64,000 nt of DNA from Amblyomma americanum (Eukaryota > Arthropoda > Arachnida > Ixodida > Ixodidae): positions 115,010,634 through 115,074,633 of the forward strand of contig NC_135498.1 in the NCBI RefSeq assembly GCF_052857255.1. The letters are read 5' to 3'. A model generated the notes under the pieces. The model was not told the DNA's origin. It ran no database searches and saw nothing but the letters and a program-made list of their open reading frames with translations. Every line of letters begins with the position of its first letter. Within the stretch, counting starts at the first letter, position 1. The translations under genes were made by a program, and so were the position numbers. Below, in pieces: positions 10,301 to 21,503 of this stretch.

Positions 10301-10667
10301 GGCTGTCCAATCTGCTGCTCTCGTGGGTATTTATGTTTACTAGGTGTAAGCGAGCCTTGAGAGTGTTCACCGGTGACTGTTGGCTCCCTTCATAAATTTG
10401 TCAAACGGGCCCCTCATTTCCTTTAACTTGTCTGCTGATAGCTTAACGAGGGTCTCGGTTCTGGCAGTCTTAATGCCAAAGGTAGCATAAGAGGGTTCTC
10501 GCACAGTTTCCGCCCTCACCGTTAGATGACGTTCTACGTCACGCTCGCGGTATTACAGGACGTGCTACGTCCGCCGCTATGGTCGAGGGTGGCGCTGGTG
10601 AACACTCTCAAGGCTCGCTTACACCTAGTAAACATAAATACCCACGAGAGCAGCAGATTGGACAGCC

Positions 10668-10741
10668 GTCGCCGTAGCTCAGTTGGTAAGAGCACCGGAC
10701 GCGATATTCGGAGGTCGTGGGTTCGGATCCCACCGGCGGCA
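10668..10741 (+). tRNA. tRNA-like sequence, right array copy 1
   Basis: Same 74-nt cloverleaf as in the left half. The T6 Pol III-type terminator is at about 10747-10752. Non-canonical G33 and G58 as in all copies. Confidence 0.6.
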
Positions 10742-11167
10742 TGGTTGTTTTTTCTGCTGCTTTATAAGTAATTTTCTTTAAGCGATTTATTAATCTAAAA
10801 ATTATTATCCTACTGATAAGCATAACACATTAAAAAAAAAAAACTAACGTTCCCCTATGCACCTTGGTTTCGGTGACTGTTGGCTCCCTTCATAAATTTG
10901 TCAAACGGGCCCCTCATTTCCTTTAACTTGTCTGCTGATAGCTTAACGAGGGTCTCGGTTCTGGCAGTCTTAATGCCAAAGGTAGCATAAGAGGGTTCTC
11001 GCACAGTTTCCGCCCTCACCGTTAGATGACGTTCTACGTCACGCTCGCGGTATTACAGGACGTGCTACGTCCGCCGCTATGGTCGAGGGTGGCGCTGGTG
11101 AACACTCTCAAGGCTCGCTTACACCTAGTAAACATAAATACCCACGAGAGCAGCAGATTGGACAGCC

Positions 11168-11241
11168 GTCGCCGTAGCTCAGTTGGTAAGAGCACCGGAC
11201 GCGATATTCGGAGGTCGTGGGTTCGGATCCCACCGGCGGCA
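11168..11241 (+). tRNA. tRNA-like sequence, right array copy 2
   Basis: Identical fold and sequence to the copy at 10668-10741. Confidence 0.6.
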
Positions 11242-11665
11242 TGGTTGTTTTTTCTGCTGCTTTATAAGTAATTTTCTTTAAGCGATTTATTAATCTAAGA
11301 ATTATTATCCTACTGATAAGCATAACACATTAAAAAAAAAACTAACGTTCCCCTATGCACCTTGGCTTCGGTGACTGTTGGCTCCCTTCATAAATTTGTC
11401 AAACGGGCCCCTCATTTCCTTTAACTTGTCTGCTGATAGCTTAACGAGGGTCTCGGTTCTGGCAGTCTTAATGCCAAAGGTAGCATAAGAGGGTTCTCGC
11501 ACAGTTTCCGCCCTCACCGTTAGATGACGTTCTACGTCACGCTCGCGGTATTACAGGACGTGCTACGTCCGCCGCTATGGTCGAGGGTGGCGCTGGTGAA
11601 CACTCTCACGGCTCGCTTACACCTAGTAAACATAAATACCCACGAGAGCAGCAGATTGGACAGCC

Positions 11666-11739
11666 GTCGCCGTAGCTCAGTTGGTAAGAGCACCGGACGC
11701 GATATTCGGAGGTCGTGGGTTCGGATCCCACCGGCGGCA
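11666..11739 (+). tRNA. tRNA-like sequence, right array copy 3
   Basis: Same cloverleaf. The following T run is one base longer (T7). Confidence 0.6.
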
Positions 11740-12168
11740 TGGTTGTTTTTTTCTGCTGCTTTATAAGTAATTTTCTTTAAGCGATTTATTAATCTAAGAA
11801 TTATTATCCTACTGATAAGCATAACACATTAAAAAAAAAAAAAACTAACGTTCCCCTATGCACCTTGGTTTCGGTGACTGTTGGCTCCCTTCATAAATTT
11901 GTCAAACGGGCCCCTCATTTCCTTTAACTTGTCTGCTGATAGCTTAACGAGGGTCTCGGTTCTGGCAGTCTTAATGCCAAAGGTAGCATAAGAGGGTTCT
12001 CGCACAGTTTCCGCCCTCACCGTTAGATGACGTTCTACGTCACGCTCGCGGTATTACAGGACGTGCTACGTCCGCCGCTATGGTCGAGGGTGGCGCTGGT
12101 GAACACTCTCAAGGCTCGCTTACACCTAGTAAACATAAATACCCACGAGAGCAGCAGATTGGACAGCC

Positions 12169-12242
12169 GTCGCCGTAGCTCAGTTGGTAAGAGCACCGGA
12201 CGCGATATTCGGAGGTCGTGGGCTCGGATCCCACCGGCGGCA
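12169..12242 (+). tRNA. tRNA-like sequence, right array copy 4
   Basis: Same fold with T to C at the first T-loop base (GGGTTCGG to GGGCTCGG), which also weakens the B box. Confidence 0.55.
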
Positions 12243-12668
12243 TGGTTGTTTTTTCTGCTGCTTTATAAGTAATTTTCTTTAAGCGATTTATTAATCTAAG
12301 AATTATTATCCTACTGATAAGCATAACACATTAAAAAAAAAAAACTAACGTTCCCCTATGCACCTTGGTTTCGGTGACTGTTGGCTCCCTTCATAAATTT
12401 GTCAAACGGGCCCCTCATTTCCTTTAACTTGTCTGCTGATAGCTTAACGAGGGTCTCGGTTCTGGCAGTCTTAATGCCAAAGGTAGCATAAGAGGGTTCT
12501 CGCACAGTTTCCGCCCTCACCGTTAGATGACGTTCTACGTCACGCTCGCGGTATTACAGGACGTGCTACGTCCGCCGCTATGGTCGAGGGTGGCGCTGGT
12601 GAACACTCTCAAGGCTCGCTTACACCTAGTAAACATAAATACCCACGAGAGCAGCAGATTGGACAGCC

Positions 12669-12742
12669 GTCGCCGTAGCTCAGTTGGTAAGAGCACCGGA
12701 CGCGATATTCGGAGGTCGTGGGTTCGGATCCCACCGGCGGCA
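12669..12742 (+). tRNA. tRNA-like sequence, right array copy 5
   Basis: Same 74-nt fold, no change inside the cloverleaf. Last copy before the array edge. Confidence 0.6.
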
Positions 12743-12898
12743 TGGTTGTTTTTTCTGCTGCTTTATAAGTAATTTTCTTTAGGCGATTTATTAATCTAAG
12801 AATTATTATCCTACTGATAAGCATAACACATTAAAAAAAAAAAACTAACGTTCCCCTATGCACCTTGGTTTCGGTGACTGTTGGCTCCCTTCATAAAT

Positions 12899-12903
12899 AT
12901 ATA

Positions 12904-12940
<37 letters not shown>
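12899..12940. repeat. (TA)n tract at right edge of the array and left edge of a gypsy element
   Basis: About 42 bp of TA repeats with one C, ending where the gypsy LTR begins (TGGAATGAGG). Confidence 0.95.
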
Positions 12941-12944
<4 letters not shown>

Positions 12945-13122
12945 ATGAGGAACATCTGCCAAAGCCCTGCGTCGCGAACAACCAGCGGTACAGTCCTCGT
13001 ACAGAACATAGGCAGCGGTCAGTCCAGAGCACGCACGAGGGACGGAGCGTTCGGCGCTTGTCGTCGCCTTCTTCGGTAAGCGCCAGCCTCTGCAGAATCC
13101 GGAGCCGAAGGCCAGTCTTACA
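12941..13122 (-). repeat. 3' LTR of the degenerate gypsy G1 copy
   Basis: Begins TGGAATGAGG and ends GGCCAGTCTTACA (plus-strand view). It matches 17934-18092 (CAACCAGCGGTACA, CAGCGGTCAGTCCAGAGC). Next to it lies a short purine tract on the minus strand (rc of ATTCTCTCCGAG). Confidence 0.85.
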
Positions 13123-13157
13123 ATTCTCTCCGAGCGAAAACGCGCCATCCTGGCGGT

Positions 13158-13829
13158 CTAGGGCGATGTGACGACGGCGGGGTCGTAATATGGTTTGAAG
13201 CGCGTAGTGTTGACAATGGCGCTGCCTCGGCGACGATGATCAGGGGATGGAGTAAGAGGTTCGATGAGGTAATTGACGGGAGATGTATGCTTAAGAATGC
13301 GGTAGGGTCCCTGGTACTTGCTATTAAGTTTGGAGGAAAGGCCGGGACCTGAGGAGGCTACCCAGAGCCAGACACAAGAGTACAGAAGGTAAGCGGGAGG
13401 GAGTGCAGGGGGATCACGTGTGCTTTTCTGTTCCTGCTGGGCGCGAGAAGTGAAGGTGTGGGAAAGCTGTTGGCATTCTTCGGCGTAAGTTGCGCCTTGA
13501 AAAAGAGTTGCAAATTCGGAAGCATCAGGGCGGTAAGGTGGAATGGTGTCCATAGTGCAAGAACGGTCATGGCCGTACAGGAGAAAGTACGGAGAGAATC
13601 CGGTGGTGGCTTGAGCAGCGTATGTGACAAAAAGAAGAACGCGGTGCCAGTTACAATGGTCAGAAGCAACATACATGACCTTCATGTCGCCGAGGGTGTG
13701 TTTAAAACGCTCAACCATGCCATTTCTCTGCGGAGGGCAGGCGGAGGTGGTGCGCTGAACGATGTTGCATTCCTGAAGGAGAGCTTCTACAACTTCAGAC
13801 AGGAAGGCTGAACCTCTATCCCTGAGCAA
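13158..13829 (-). pseudogene. Integrase catalytic and C-terminal part, gypsy G1 degenerate copy
   Basis: A 223-codon frame starting inside the DDE core. Second catalytic Asp is in RDRGSAFLSEVVE and Glu is in NGMVERFKHTLGDM. The C-terminal GPY/F-like segment is YQGPYRILKH, and the end is NTTRFKPYYDPAVV, as in the other copy. The first catalytic Asp lies upstream in other frames (about 13900-14000), so the gene is broken. One stretch is shortened relative to the other copy (YAAQATTGF versus YAYNSAAQATTGF). Confidence 0.85.
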
Positions 13830-13891
13830 CTCTTCGGGAGCACCATGGCGAAGAATGAAGTGATAGAGGATGAAGGATGCAATGTCGTGGG

Positions 13892-14480
13892 CTATAGCAG
13901 ATGGTAAATGCGACGCTTCAGCATAGCGTGTAAGGCGGTCGATGGCAACGATGATCCAGCTTTTGCCGGTTGACGTGCTGGGAAGACGGCCGTAGAGGTC
14001 AATGCGAACACTCTCGAAGGGCTGCGCTGGGCAAGGCAGCAGCTGGATAGGAGCAGCCGGTCAGCGAGGTAGATTTTTACGGCGCTGGCATGCGGTGCAG
14101 GGCTGAACGAACTTGCGAAGAAAACGGGACATCCCACGCCTGTAGTGCCGCTGTCGTGGACGGGTGAAGGTCTTCAAGAAGCACACTGGGCGTCATCTTG
14201 GTAGGAAGAGCAAATGCATGAGCGCCGATAGGTCGGAATTACAAGAAGCCAATTGCGACCATCCAGAAGGTAGTTGCGGCGGTAAAGAAGCTCGTCTTGA
14301 AGGCGGAATGGTGGGACTGACGACGGAGAGCACGAGAAGAGGGTCGAAACGATTGGCCAGATAAGAGAGCTAAGAGGCAAGTGATCCACGGATATTTCCG
14401 TCGCTCGGAAGCCATATCTACAGACTCAAACGCCAAAGAAGGCAGGGGGGATAGATAAGGCACTGCCTTTGACGGCACAG
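13892..14480 (-). pseudogene. Integrase N-terminal and linker remnants, gypsy G1 degenerate copy
   Basis: The region continues collinearly with 38260-38880 of the better copy (linker, zinc-finger region and first catalytic Asp) but is split into short overlapping frames. No single frame exceeds about 80 codons. Confidence 0.7.
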
Positions 14481-14544
14481 GGGAACGTGAGAGGCAACCA
14501 GCATGGGCATGTTTATGGCCAGAACGATTTACATCGCGAATGTC

Positions 14545-15681
14545 CTACTCTTTGAGCCACAGAGCCCAGCGCGCCAGTCGACCAGAGGAATCTTTCAAAG
14601 AGGACAACCAGGAGACAGCGTGATGATCGGTGATGTCAAAAGGGCGGCCGTGCAAGTAGGGGCGAAATTTGACGACCGCCCAAAGGATGGCTAAACACGC
14701 CTCGGGGACATAATAGTTGGGTTCAACTTTTGTGAGTGCCCGGCTGGCGTAAGCGACAACGTATTCGTCGAAGCCTTGCTTACGCTGAGCGAGTACTGCA
14801 CCCAGGCCGACGCCGCTGGCATCGGTGTGGAGTTGCGTCGGAGAACGAGGATCGAAATGACGCAGAAGCAGTCGACGCAGCGTCGTAAACGCTTCATCAC
14901 AGGCTGGCAGCCATGCGGAAAGGTCGTGGCCGGAAATGAGCATGGTCAGGGGGCGATGATATTGGCGAAATTCCGGACAAAGCGTTGGAAGTAGGAGCAG
15001 AGGCGGACGACGCTTCGGAGCTGTTTTACAGAAGTAGGCTTCAGGACTTCTGCCACAGCTTGCAACGTGGCCGGATACAAGAGAACGCCATCATTCGACA
15101 CATGTCCGAGAATAGTGAGCTGTCGTGCTCTGAAGCGGCACTTTTTTAAATAGAGTTGGAGTCCAGCGTCGGCCAGGCAGCGATGAACAGTCCAAAGGCG
15201 CTGTAGGTGAGACGAAAAGTCCGCGAAAAGATCCCAACATTGCCTAGGTAACAAATTAATGTGTGCCATTTGAGCCCTCAAAATAGGTTGTCCATCATGC
15301 GCTCGAATGAGGCGGGTGCATTCCAGAGGTCGAAGGGCATGACATTAAATTCATAGAGCCCGTCGGGTGTGAAGAATGCAGTTTTTGGGCGATCGACCTC
15401 CGCCATCGGCACCTGCCAGTAACGGGAACGCAAGTCCAATGAAGAAAAGAACTCAGAGCCCTCCAGGCAGTAAGGGCATCGAAGATGCGGGGGAGAGGGT
15501 AAACGTCCTTGCGAATAATCTGCTTCAGACGACGGTAGTCGACGCAAAACCCGACAGAACCGTCTTTTTTCTTGACCAGGACCACTGGCGATGCCGACGG
15601 GCTGTGGGATGGCTGTATCACGTGGCGCCTGAGCATGTCGGTCACCTGCTCATAAATGATGCGGCGCTCAGCGGCTGACAC
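14545..15681 (-). pseudogene. Reverse transcriptase and RNase H, gypsy G1 degenerate copy
   Basis: Successive frames cover the RT fingers (15295-15681: [22 protein letters not shown]), palm (15278-15547: FSSLDLRSRYWQVPMAE), connection (14946-15281) and RNase H (14545-14943: [16 protein letters not shown]). Around 15235-15255 the YLDD catalytic box has become YLGN in the relevant frame and a frameshift follows. Both changes abolish activity. Confidence 0.85.
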
Positions 15682-16299
15682 GCGCTACGGACGTTGGCGC
15701 AAAGGGGCATGGGTGCCAGTGTCAATACAGTGGGTAACGGTGGTTGCGCGGCCCAAGGAAGGTTGCTGGCAGTCAAACGAAGCTTGAAACCGTGCAGAAC
15801 AGCGACAAGCTGGTCTCGTTGGGTAGACGTCAGGGTGGCGTCGACGAAACGCTGAAAAATATCGACAGAAGACGGATTGACGATGGGACCAGGCGTGATG
15901 GTGCTGATGTGAACCCCGGCCGTGCCATCGACGAAGGGGTGTGCTCAGGCGGGATCGAGGAAGGCAACACTACCAAGCGATTCGCCACAGTGTAAAGTGG
16001 TAGGACAGGAAGATGGGTTGTCCACAAAAATAGCGCTTGTGTCAGCACCGCGTGAGGCAGAAAAACAGACTTCTGGTCTGCGCATCTTAAAGGGCATATA
16101 AGTGACTGTTGCGTCTGAGAGAGCAACTCAAGAAAGAGGCACCAGCACTGAAGATAAAGAGCGGAACGTCTGTGTACTCTGAGACAACAACAGTAGCGGC
16201 AGCAGCACCGGGCACGTCCAAGGGCGCGTCACTGTGGTGCGATCAGTCAAGCTGAGCACGGGCGCAGTCAATAACGGCGTGATGCGTGGAGAGGAAGTC

Positions 16300-17394
16300 T
16301 CAACCAAGAATAAAGTCGTGAGAGGAGCGGGCTAGGGCGATGAACTCAGTTGTGTAGGGAACGTTGTCCATAAGGAGGCAGGCGGTGCAGGCGACTAACG
16401 GTCGAAAGTCCTGAGCGCTGGCGGTGCGGAGAGAAACGGTCGGAAGAGCCGTCGTCACTTTTTTGAGTGTGCAACAGAGGATGTAGCTGGGAATGGAAAC
16501 GGCTGCGCCAGTGTCATCAAGTGCTTCGATGGCAACTCCCTCAACGAACACGGTAATAATATTGGCAGGCACAGAAACAGGTCTTGAGTGAGTCGCTGAT
16601 GACTCAATTCTTGCCTCCAGACCTGCGGCCGTTACCTTTCCCCGTGGACAGCGGGTTGACGGCGGAGCGTCGGAGAACGGAGACGGCGTCGCAGACGGCG
16701 AGCGGTGGGACCGGAGATGGTAACTAGGAGAAGAGGATTCCGCAGGCGGCGCATGTGACACAGGCGAGGACGACGGCGGAAGGTCGCACGTCGGCTCACG
16801 CCTATAATCGTATGGACGGTGGTCACGACTGCGACACAAACAAGCCACGTGACCAGCGACGCCACAGGCGTAGCGATTAGGGCGGTTGTCTTGTGTGCGC
16901 CAGGGGTTGAGTGGCTGCGGCTGTGATCGGGGGCGGGCAACCGGACGATAAAGTGGGGTCGAAGGCCGCTTGGGTTCAAAAAGTCGGTTAGGTGGCCTGT
17001 AGGCAGGGGCAGCAGGTGAGGGCCGCGACCGCACCACGGCACCGGCGTAAGTCAGAGCAGCGGTGACCACGGGTGGCTGAGGAAGAGGTGGCAGGACTTC
17101 AGCGACCTGCTCTTCAATAACACTTTGTAGGTTGGGTGTGAGCTGCGGCGCAGGCGTAGGCGGGCAGGTAGACAAAAGTAGCTGCCGTGCGACTTCCTCA
17201 CGTACAAACTGCTGGATGCGATAGAGAAGTGACTGTTGGTCAAAAGCACCGTCCTCTGGGAGAGCCAAGCTGGACAGTGTGGCCTCCTGAAAGCCTGCAC
17301 GCCGGGTAGAAAGGCGTTGTTTGGAGAGCTCATCGAAGCTTCGGCAGAAGCCGATGACACCGGAGACAGTCTGGGGATCCTTGGCGAGGAGCAT
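16300..17394 (-). pseudogene. Gag C-terminal half (CCHC knuckle) and aspartic protease, gypsy G1 degenerate copy
   Basis: A 364-codon frame. It covers the gag capsid end, a proline-rich linker, a knuckle reading CGVAGHVACLC in which the first Cys of CX2CX4HX4C is preceded by RYA, a second low-complexity linker, and a retropepsin segment, ALDDTGAAVS. The canonical form at that site is LVDTGA; the other copy has ALVDTGAAVS. Gag and protease share one frame here, so the ancestral element probably fused them. The gag N-terminus is at 17560-17790, separated by a frameshift near 17400-17560. Confidence 0.85.
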
Positions 17395-17559
17395 CTCTAG
17401 GCATCATCATAAATGCCTTTCATAATGTGTCTGATCTTGTCGGCCTCGCTCATACAATGGTTGACACGCTTGCAGAGGTCGACGACATCTTCTATATAAC
17501 TGGTGAAATTTTCACCGGTTTGCTGGGCCCGACTTCGCTAGCGTTGCTCGGCGCCAAAC

Positions 17560-17880
17560 TTACGCACTGCAGGACGTGCAGACTTCTCTCAGGCTGGTTT
17601 TGAGAACGGACCAGCTGGAGATGTCAGCCTTGTGGTTTCGAAACCAGAGGTTGGCTACTTCGCTAAAATAATATATAACATTGGTCAGCTTTACGATGTC
17701 GTCCCACTTATTATATGCACTTACGCGTTCATAGGAGGCCACCCAATCCTCCACATCCGCGTCATCAGTGCCGCTGAAGATGGCCGGGTCACGCTGGCGC
17801 GCGGCGCCAGGAAAGAAGACAGCCGACGGAAGCGGTAATGCAGTGTGGTTACGGTCTCAGCCATTGCAGTGGCGGTTGGC
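17560..17880 (-). pseudogene. Gag N-terminal part, gypsy G1 degenerate copy
   Basis: The frame reads VASYERVSAYNKWDD then ANLWFRNHKADISSW, matching the gag start of the copy at 42241-42364. It breaks near 17560 where the reading becomes CTSCSA. Confidence 0.8.
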
Positions 17881-17933
17881 AATGCGCGGCTGCGAAGCTC
17901 CAGGGAAAGGGGATCGTTGGCACCTCCACCACT

Positions 17934-18088
17934 TGTAATAAGGAACGTCTGGCAAAGCACTAAGTCGCGAACAACCAGCGGTACAATCCTGGTACAGACC
18001 AGAGGCAGCGGTCAGTCCAGAGCACGCGCGAGGGACGAAGCGTTCGGCGCTTCTCGTCGTCTTTGTTAAACGGAGCCGAAGGCCATTC

Positions 18089-18092
<4 letters not shown>
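17934..18092 (-). repeat. 5' LTR of the degenerate gypsy G1 copy (eroded end)
   Basis: Starts TGTAATAAGGAACG and runs to GGCCATTCTTATA, where the expected CTTACA end merges into (TA)n. A likely primer-binding region, TGGTGGAGGTGCC on the minus strand, lies directly inside the element, as in the other copy. Confidence 0.8.
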
Positions 18093-18239
<147 letters not shown>

Positions 18240-18568
18240 GAGTTTTATGGCGCACAGGCAACTAAGGCCATCATGCGCCAATCTCGAGGTATAGGAGAAA
18301 TTTCTGGATAATTTTATAGAGATGTGAAAATCGTCGGGGGTGCATAGTGCTTAGTTAAAATTATCTAATGATGATGAAGGAATAACGTTATAGAAATCGG
18401 TATTATTAGAAATTTTTAAGGGGGGTGGGGTAACCTGAGCGGCAATCCTTGCCAGGGCATGTAGCTCGAGGCTTCCAATCAATCGAATAAAGACCCCACC
18501 TTTTTTCTCAGGAATGGGAAATGGCTGAGGAGCATCAGGCGACATACTAAGTCATGATTTACATATTT

Positions 18569-18865
18569 TTAAAGAAAACGAGCTATTGTTAAAAATCTAA
18601 AAGCGCAAGACATGTCCACAATTTCATTATCACTCAAGAACAGTGCTGGATGAAAATGGATGCATTGGTTATAAAACGGAGAAAAATACTTTTTCCGTAG
18701 CTTTTCCTGTTTACAACATGAAATTAAAATGTGTCTGACTGTAATTTCAACTCCGCATGTACAAAGTGGTTTCTCTTCTTTCTTTAGCAGTAAGTTGTGT
18801 GTAATGTGTGTGTGGCCTATCCGGGGACGGCAGATAACGACTTCCAGGAAACGTTTCTGGTGCAC
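18569..18865 (-). pseudogene. LINE ORF2 C-terminus with CCHC-type motif
   Basis: The frame contains PRIGHTHITHNLLL then PLCTCGVEITVRHILISC. This is the conserved C-x2-C...H...C motif at the end of I/R1-type ORF2 proteins. It lies after the RNase H block, as expected. Confidence 0.8.
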
Positions 18866-19039
18866 AGATGACTTCCATTCCCCTAAGACTGATTTTCTTA
18901 GCTGTAGTTTGTTATTTAGATTGTTGTTCCAAGTTTACTTCCATTTATTCTGTGCATTACTATGTAGTAAGTTCATACAATCTCTACAGGGCATATTTAC
19001 GTTTTTAATTGCTTGTCACAAGCTTGAGCTGCGCACAAA

Positions 19040-20343
19040 TCTGCTTTCATTGCCCTTTGTCCCAACATGACTTGGTACCCAGCAGAGTTTTATGATTTGT
19101 CCTTTAGCTATGGCTGTTGTAATGTTATTTATGAGGTCGCCAAGCAGCGGGCTTATTACATTTCTAGAATGAAGGGTTATGAGCACACTCAGCGAGTCTC
19201 TGTAAATAATACAGTTGGTGAGGTTCTCATTTTCTATTTTTTCTATGGCTACACAGATGGTGTAACATTCCGCAGTGAAGATGGAAGCGCATTGTGGAAG
19301 TTTATTTTATTCCAAATTCCCTGTACCACTGCGCTTCCAACGTATGCATCTGGTTTTGAACCGTCAGTATAAAGAGCTGCGAAAGTACTGTACTTTTCCT
19401 CAAGTGTGAGGAATTCTTGTATTATATGTTGTTGCGGAATTTGCTTTTTACGGAACTGTGTAAGAGTGAAATCACAAATTTCAGAGAAATTGTGCCATGG
19501 CGGCAGTAGACCTCGCCTTCGGGCAATGTTTGGCAATGTGTCTAGTATGCCGAGGTTCCTGCACATCTCTTCAAATCGCAAGAAGAGTGGCCGATTAGCT
19601 TGCGGCTTGTTGTTGAAGAGTTTTCTAGAAAGGCACTTTGTAGCGATAAGGTAGCATAGATGCTTATGCAACGAACAGATTTTTAGAATGTATGAGCATG
19701 TGAGGATGGCTCTTCTATCTGTAAGCGATGGTTCATTGGTTTCTACATGAAGACTGTTTATGGGTGATGTTTTGTATACACCAGTGCAGAGACGCAATCC
19801 TAAATTATGTACTGGATCTAGCCGTTTAAGGTATGGTTGTGTCGCTGACCCATACACTATACATCCGTAATCCAGGATAGAGCGTACTACAGAGCGGTAT
19901 ATTTGTAAACGACATGTCCTATTGGCTCCCCAGTGTTCTCTCGACAGCACTTTGAGTATGTTCAGGGATCTAGAAGCTTTCTTTTTCAGCGCATTTATGT
20001 GAGACAGGAAGGTGATCTTTCTGTCGAATGTTATACCTAGATATTTTTGTTCTTTTTTCACGGGTAAGTTAATCTCGTTCAGGTGTAGGGTGAGATCTAT
20101 CTGAATGCCTCGTCTGAGTGAGAAAAGAATGGCCACCGATTTCTGTGTAGAAAAACGGAAGCCTTTTCGGTCTGCCCATGTTGCCAGTTTATTTATTGTT
20201 AGCTGTATCTGTCGTTCGCATGTTGATGTATTCGAGGATGTGTAAGCTATCTGGAGGTCATCTACATAGACAGTATATATGACGGACCTTGAGATTCTTT
20301 TCCAGATAGAATTCATTTTTACAATAAAGAGTGCTGTGCTCAA
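19040..20343 (-). pseudogene. LINE reverse transcriptase (palm/thumb) and RNase H
   Basis: The 364-codon frame at 19249-20343 has the RT catalytic box intact (VYVDDLQIA), followed by the thumb region (KYLGITFDRKITF) and the first RNase H aspartate (ALYTDGSKPD). After a frame break the minus strand at 19250-19040 continues with IIYRDSLSVLITL (canonical TDSLS, here R for T) and CWVPSHVGTKGNE, the last RNase H block. Hence a real RNase H domain, but in a broken frame. Confidence 0.85.
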
Positions 20344-20394
20344 AATACATCCTTGAGGTACTCCGTTTTCTTAGATAAAATTCCGTGAAAGGGT

Positions 20395-21500
20395 TCAACC
20401 TAGGCAGAAATGAAATGTATGGTTAGTCAAAGAGTATTTAATGCAGTTCAACATCCTTCCACGGATGCCCAGTTCAGCCAGGTCCTGATTAATCCCAAAC
20501 CTCCAACTTGTGTCATACACCTTCTCTAAATCAAAGAAGACAGCGAGACAGTACTGTCTATGTATAAAAGCTTCACGAACAGTGTTTTCGAAACGAATCA
20601 GGTGGTCAATGGTAAAGCAAGTCTTTTTAAAACAGCACTGATGGACATCAAGAAGCTCCCGGTTTTCTAACACGAATGATAGTCTGATATTCAATACACT
20701 TTCAAAAGATTTCGCTCGACAGCTAGTCAGAGCAATGGGCCTATAGCTGCTAGGAAAGGTAGATGGTTTTCAGGGTTTTAATAATGGAACAATAACGGCC
20801 ACCTCCCAGAGTTCGGAAAGTTTCCCAGATAACGAAACTTTGTTTAAAAAATTTAAAGGTGCCTCTACTGCCGGTTCACTGAGATGAGCTAACATTTGAT
20901 AATGTATTTCATCTGGGCCAGGTGCAGTTTGCTTACCAGCAAACAGTACTTTATTAATTTCTTGAATTGTCCCTAAGTTATTAGAGGGTTCATTTGTGCT
21001 GCCACTTGTCGGCAGTTTTTGTCTTTCAGCTATGTTTTTGTATTTGAGGAATGATTCTCTGTAGTGAGATGAACTGGAAACTGCAGGAAAATATTCACCC
21101 AAAATATCTGCCTGTTCTTCTAAGTTTGTCTGTATGCCAGGGGTTGATAAAAACGGATCTGTGAATGGGGAGTAGCTGCCATTTATCTTTTTTATCATCT
21201 CCCACATTCCTTTTGACGTGATTGAGATATTTATTGAGGACACGTATGCTTGCCAAGAAGTTTTTCTGCATTATGGCGAAAATATCGCGCTTTTGTCCTG
21301 AATTTTTTGAGCTATGTTAAATTCTCTTGCGTTGAGTAGCTATGAAAAATTCCCCAAGCTTTGTTTCGTTTCTTTTTTGCGTGTCGGTACTCTTCTGTAT
21401 ACCAAATTTTGCGATTCTACTTTACTAATCCAGATGAACGAGGGATTTCTTGGCGTGCAGCGGTTCAAATACAGTTTGTGATAGCTTCATTCAGTTCGTC
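20395..21500 (-). pseudogene. LINE reverse transcriptase N-terminal half
   Basis: Frames at 20395-20694 (VFFDLEKVYDTSW, the FDxxKAYDxxW motif with changes) and 20770-21243 (KQTAPGPDEIHYQML, the APGxDxI motif) are in phase but separated by stops. The segment 21243-21500 covers the RT upstream region (EYRHAKKKRNKAW), again with stops. Confidence 0.8.
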
Positions 21501-21503
21501 TAT

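Larger units (their letters stand above)
10371..12898 (+). repeat. 500-bp tandem array, right half (tRNA-like sequence on plus strand)
   Basis: The same unit in reverse orientation. It comprises a 70-bp partial (10371-10440), then units starting at 10441, 10941, 11439, 11942 and 12442 with spacings 500, 498, 503 and 500, and a last unit cut at 12898 in CATAAAT. Most length differences come from the A9-A14 tract. It ends directly in a (TA)n tract. Orientation switches at 10370/10371 inside the 10-bp palindrome TCACCGGTGA (10366-10375). Confidence 0.95.

Noticed and set aside
8727..12742. Functional tRNA-Ser(CGA) gene cluster
   Set aside because: No long variable arm, G33 instead of U33 and G58 instead of A58. 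Kept as tRNA-like only.
8645..12824. Conserved 71- and 81-codon frames repeated on both strands in every 500-bp unit
   Set aside because: They read through the tRNA-like sequence and its complement. Their conservation is explained by near-identical DNA repeats, and no codon-type substitution bias is visible.
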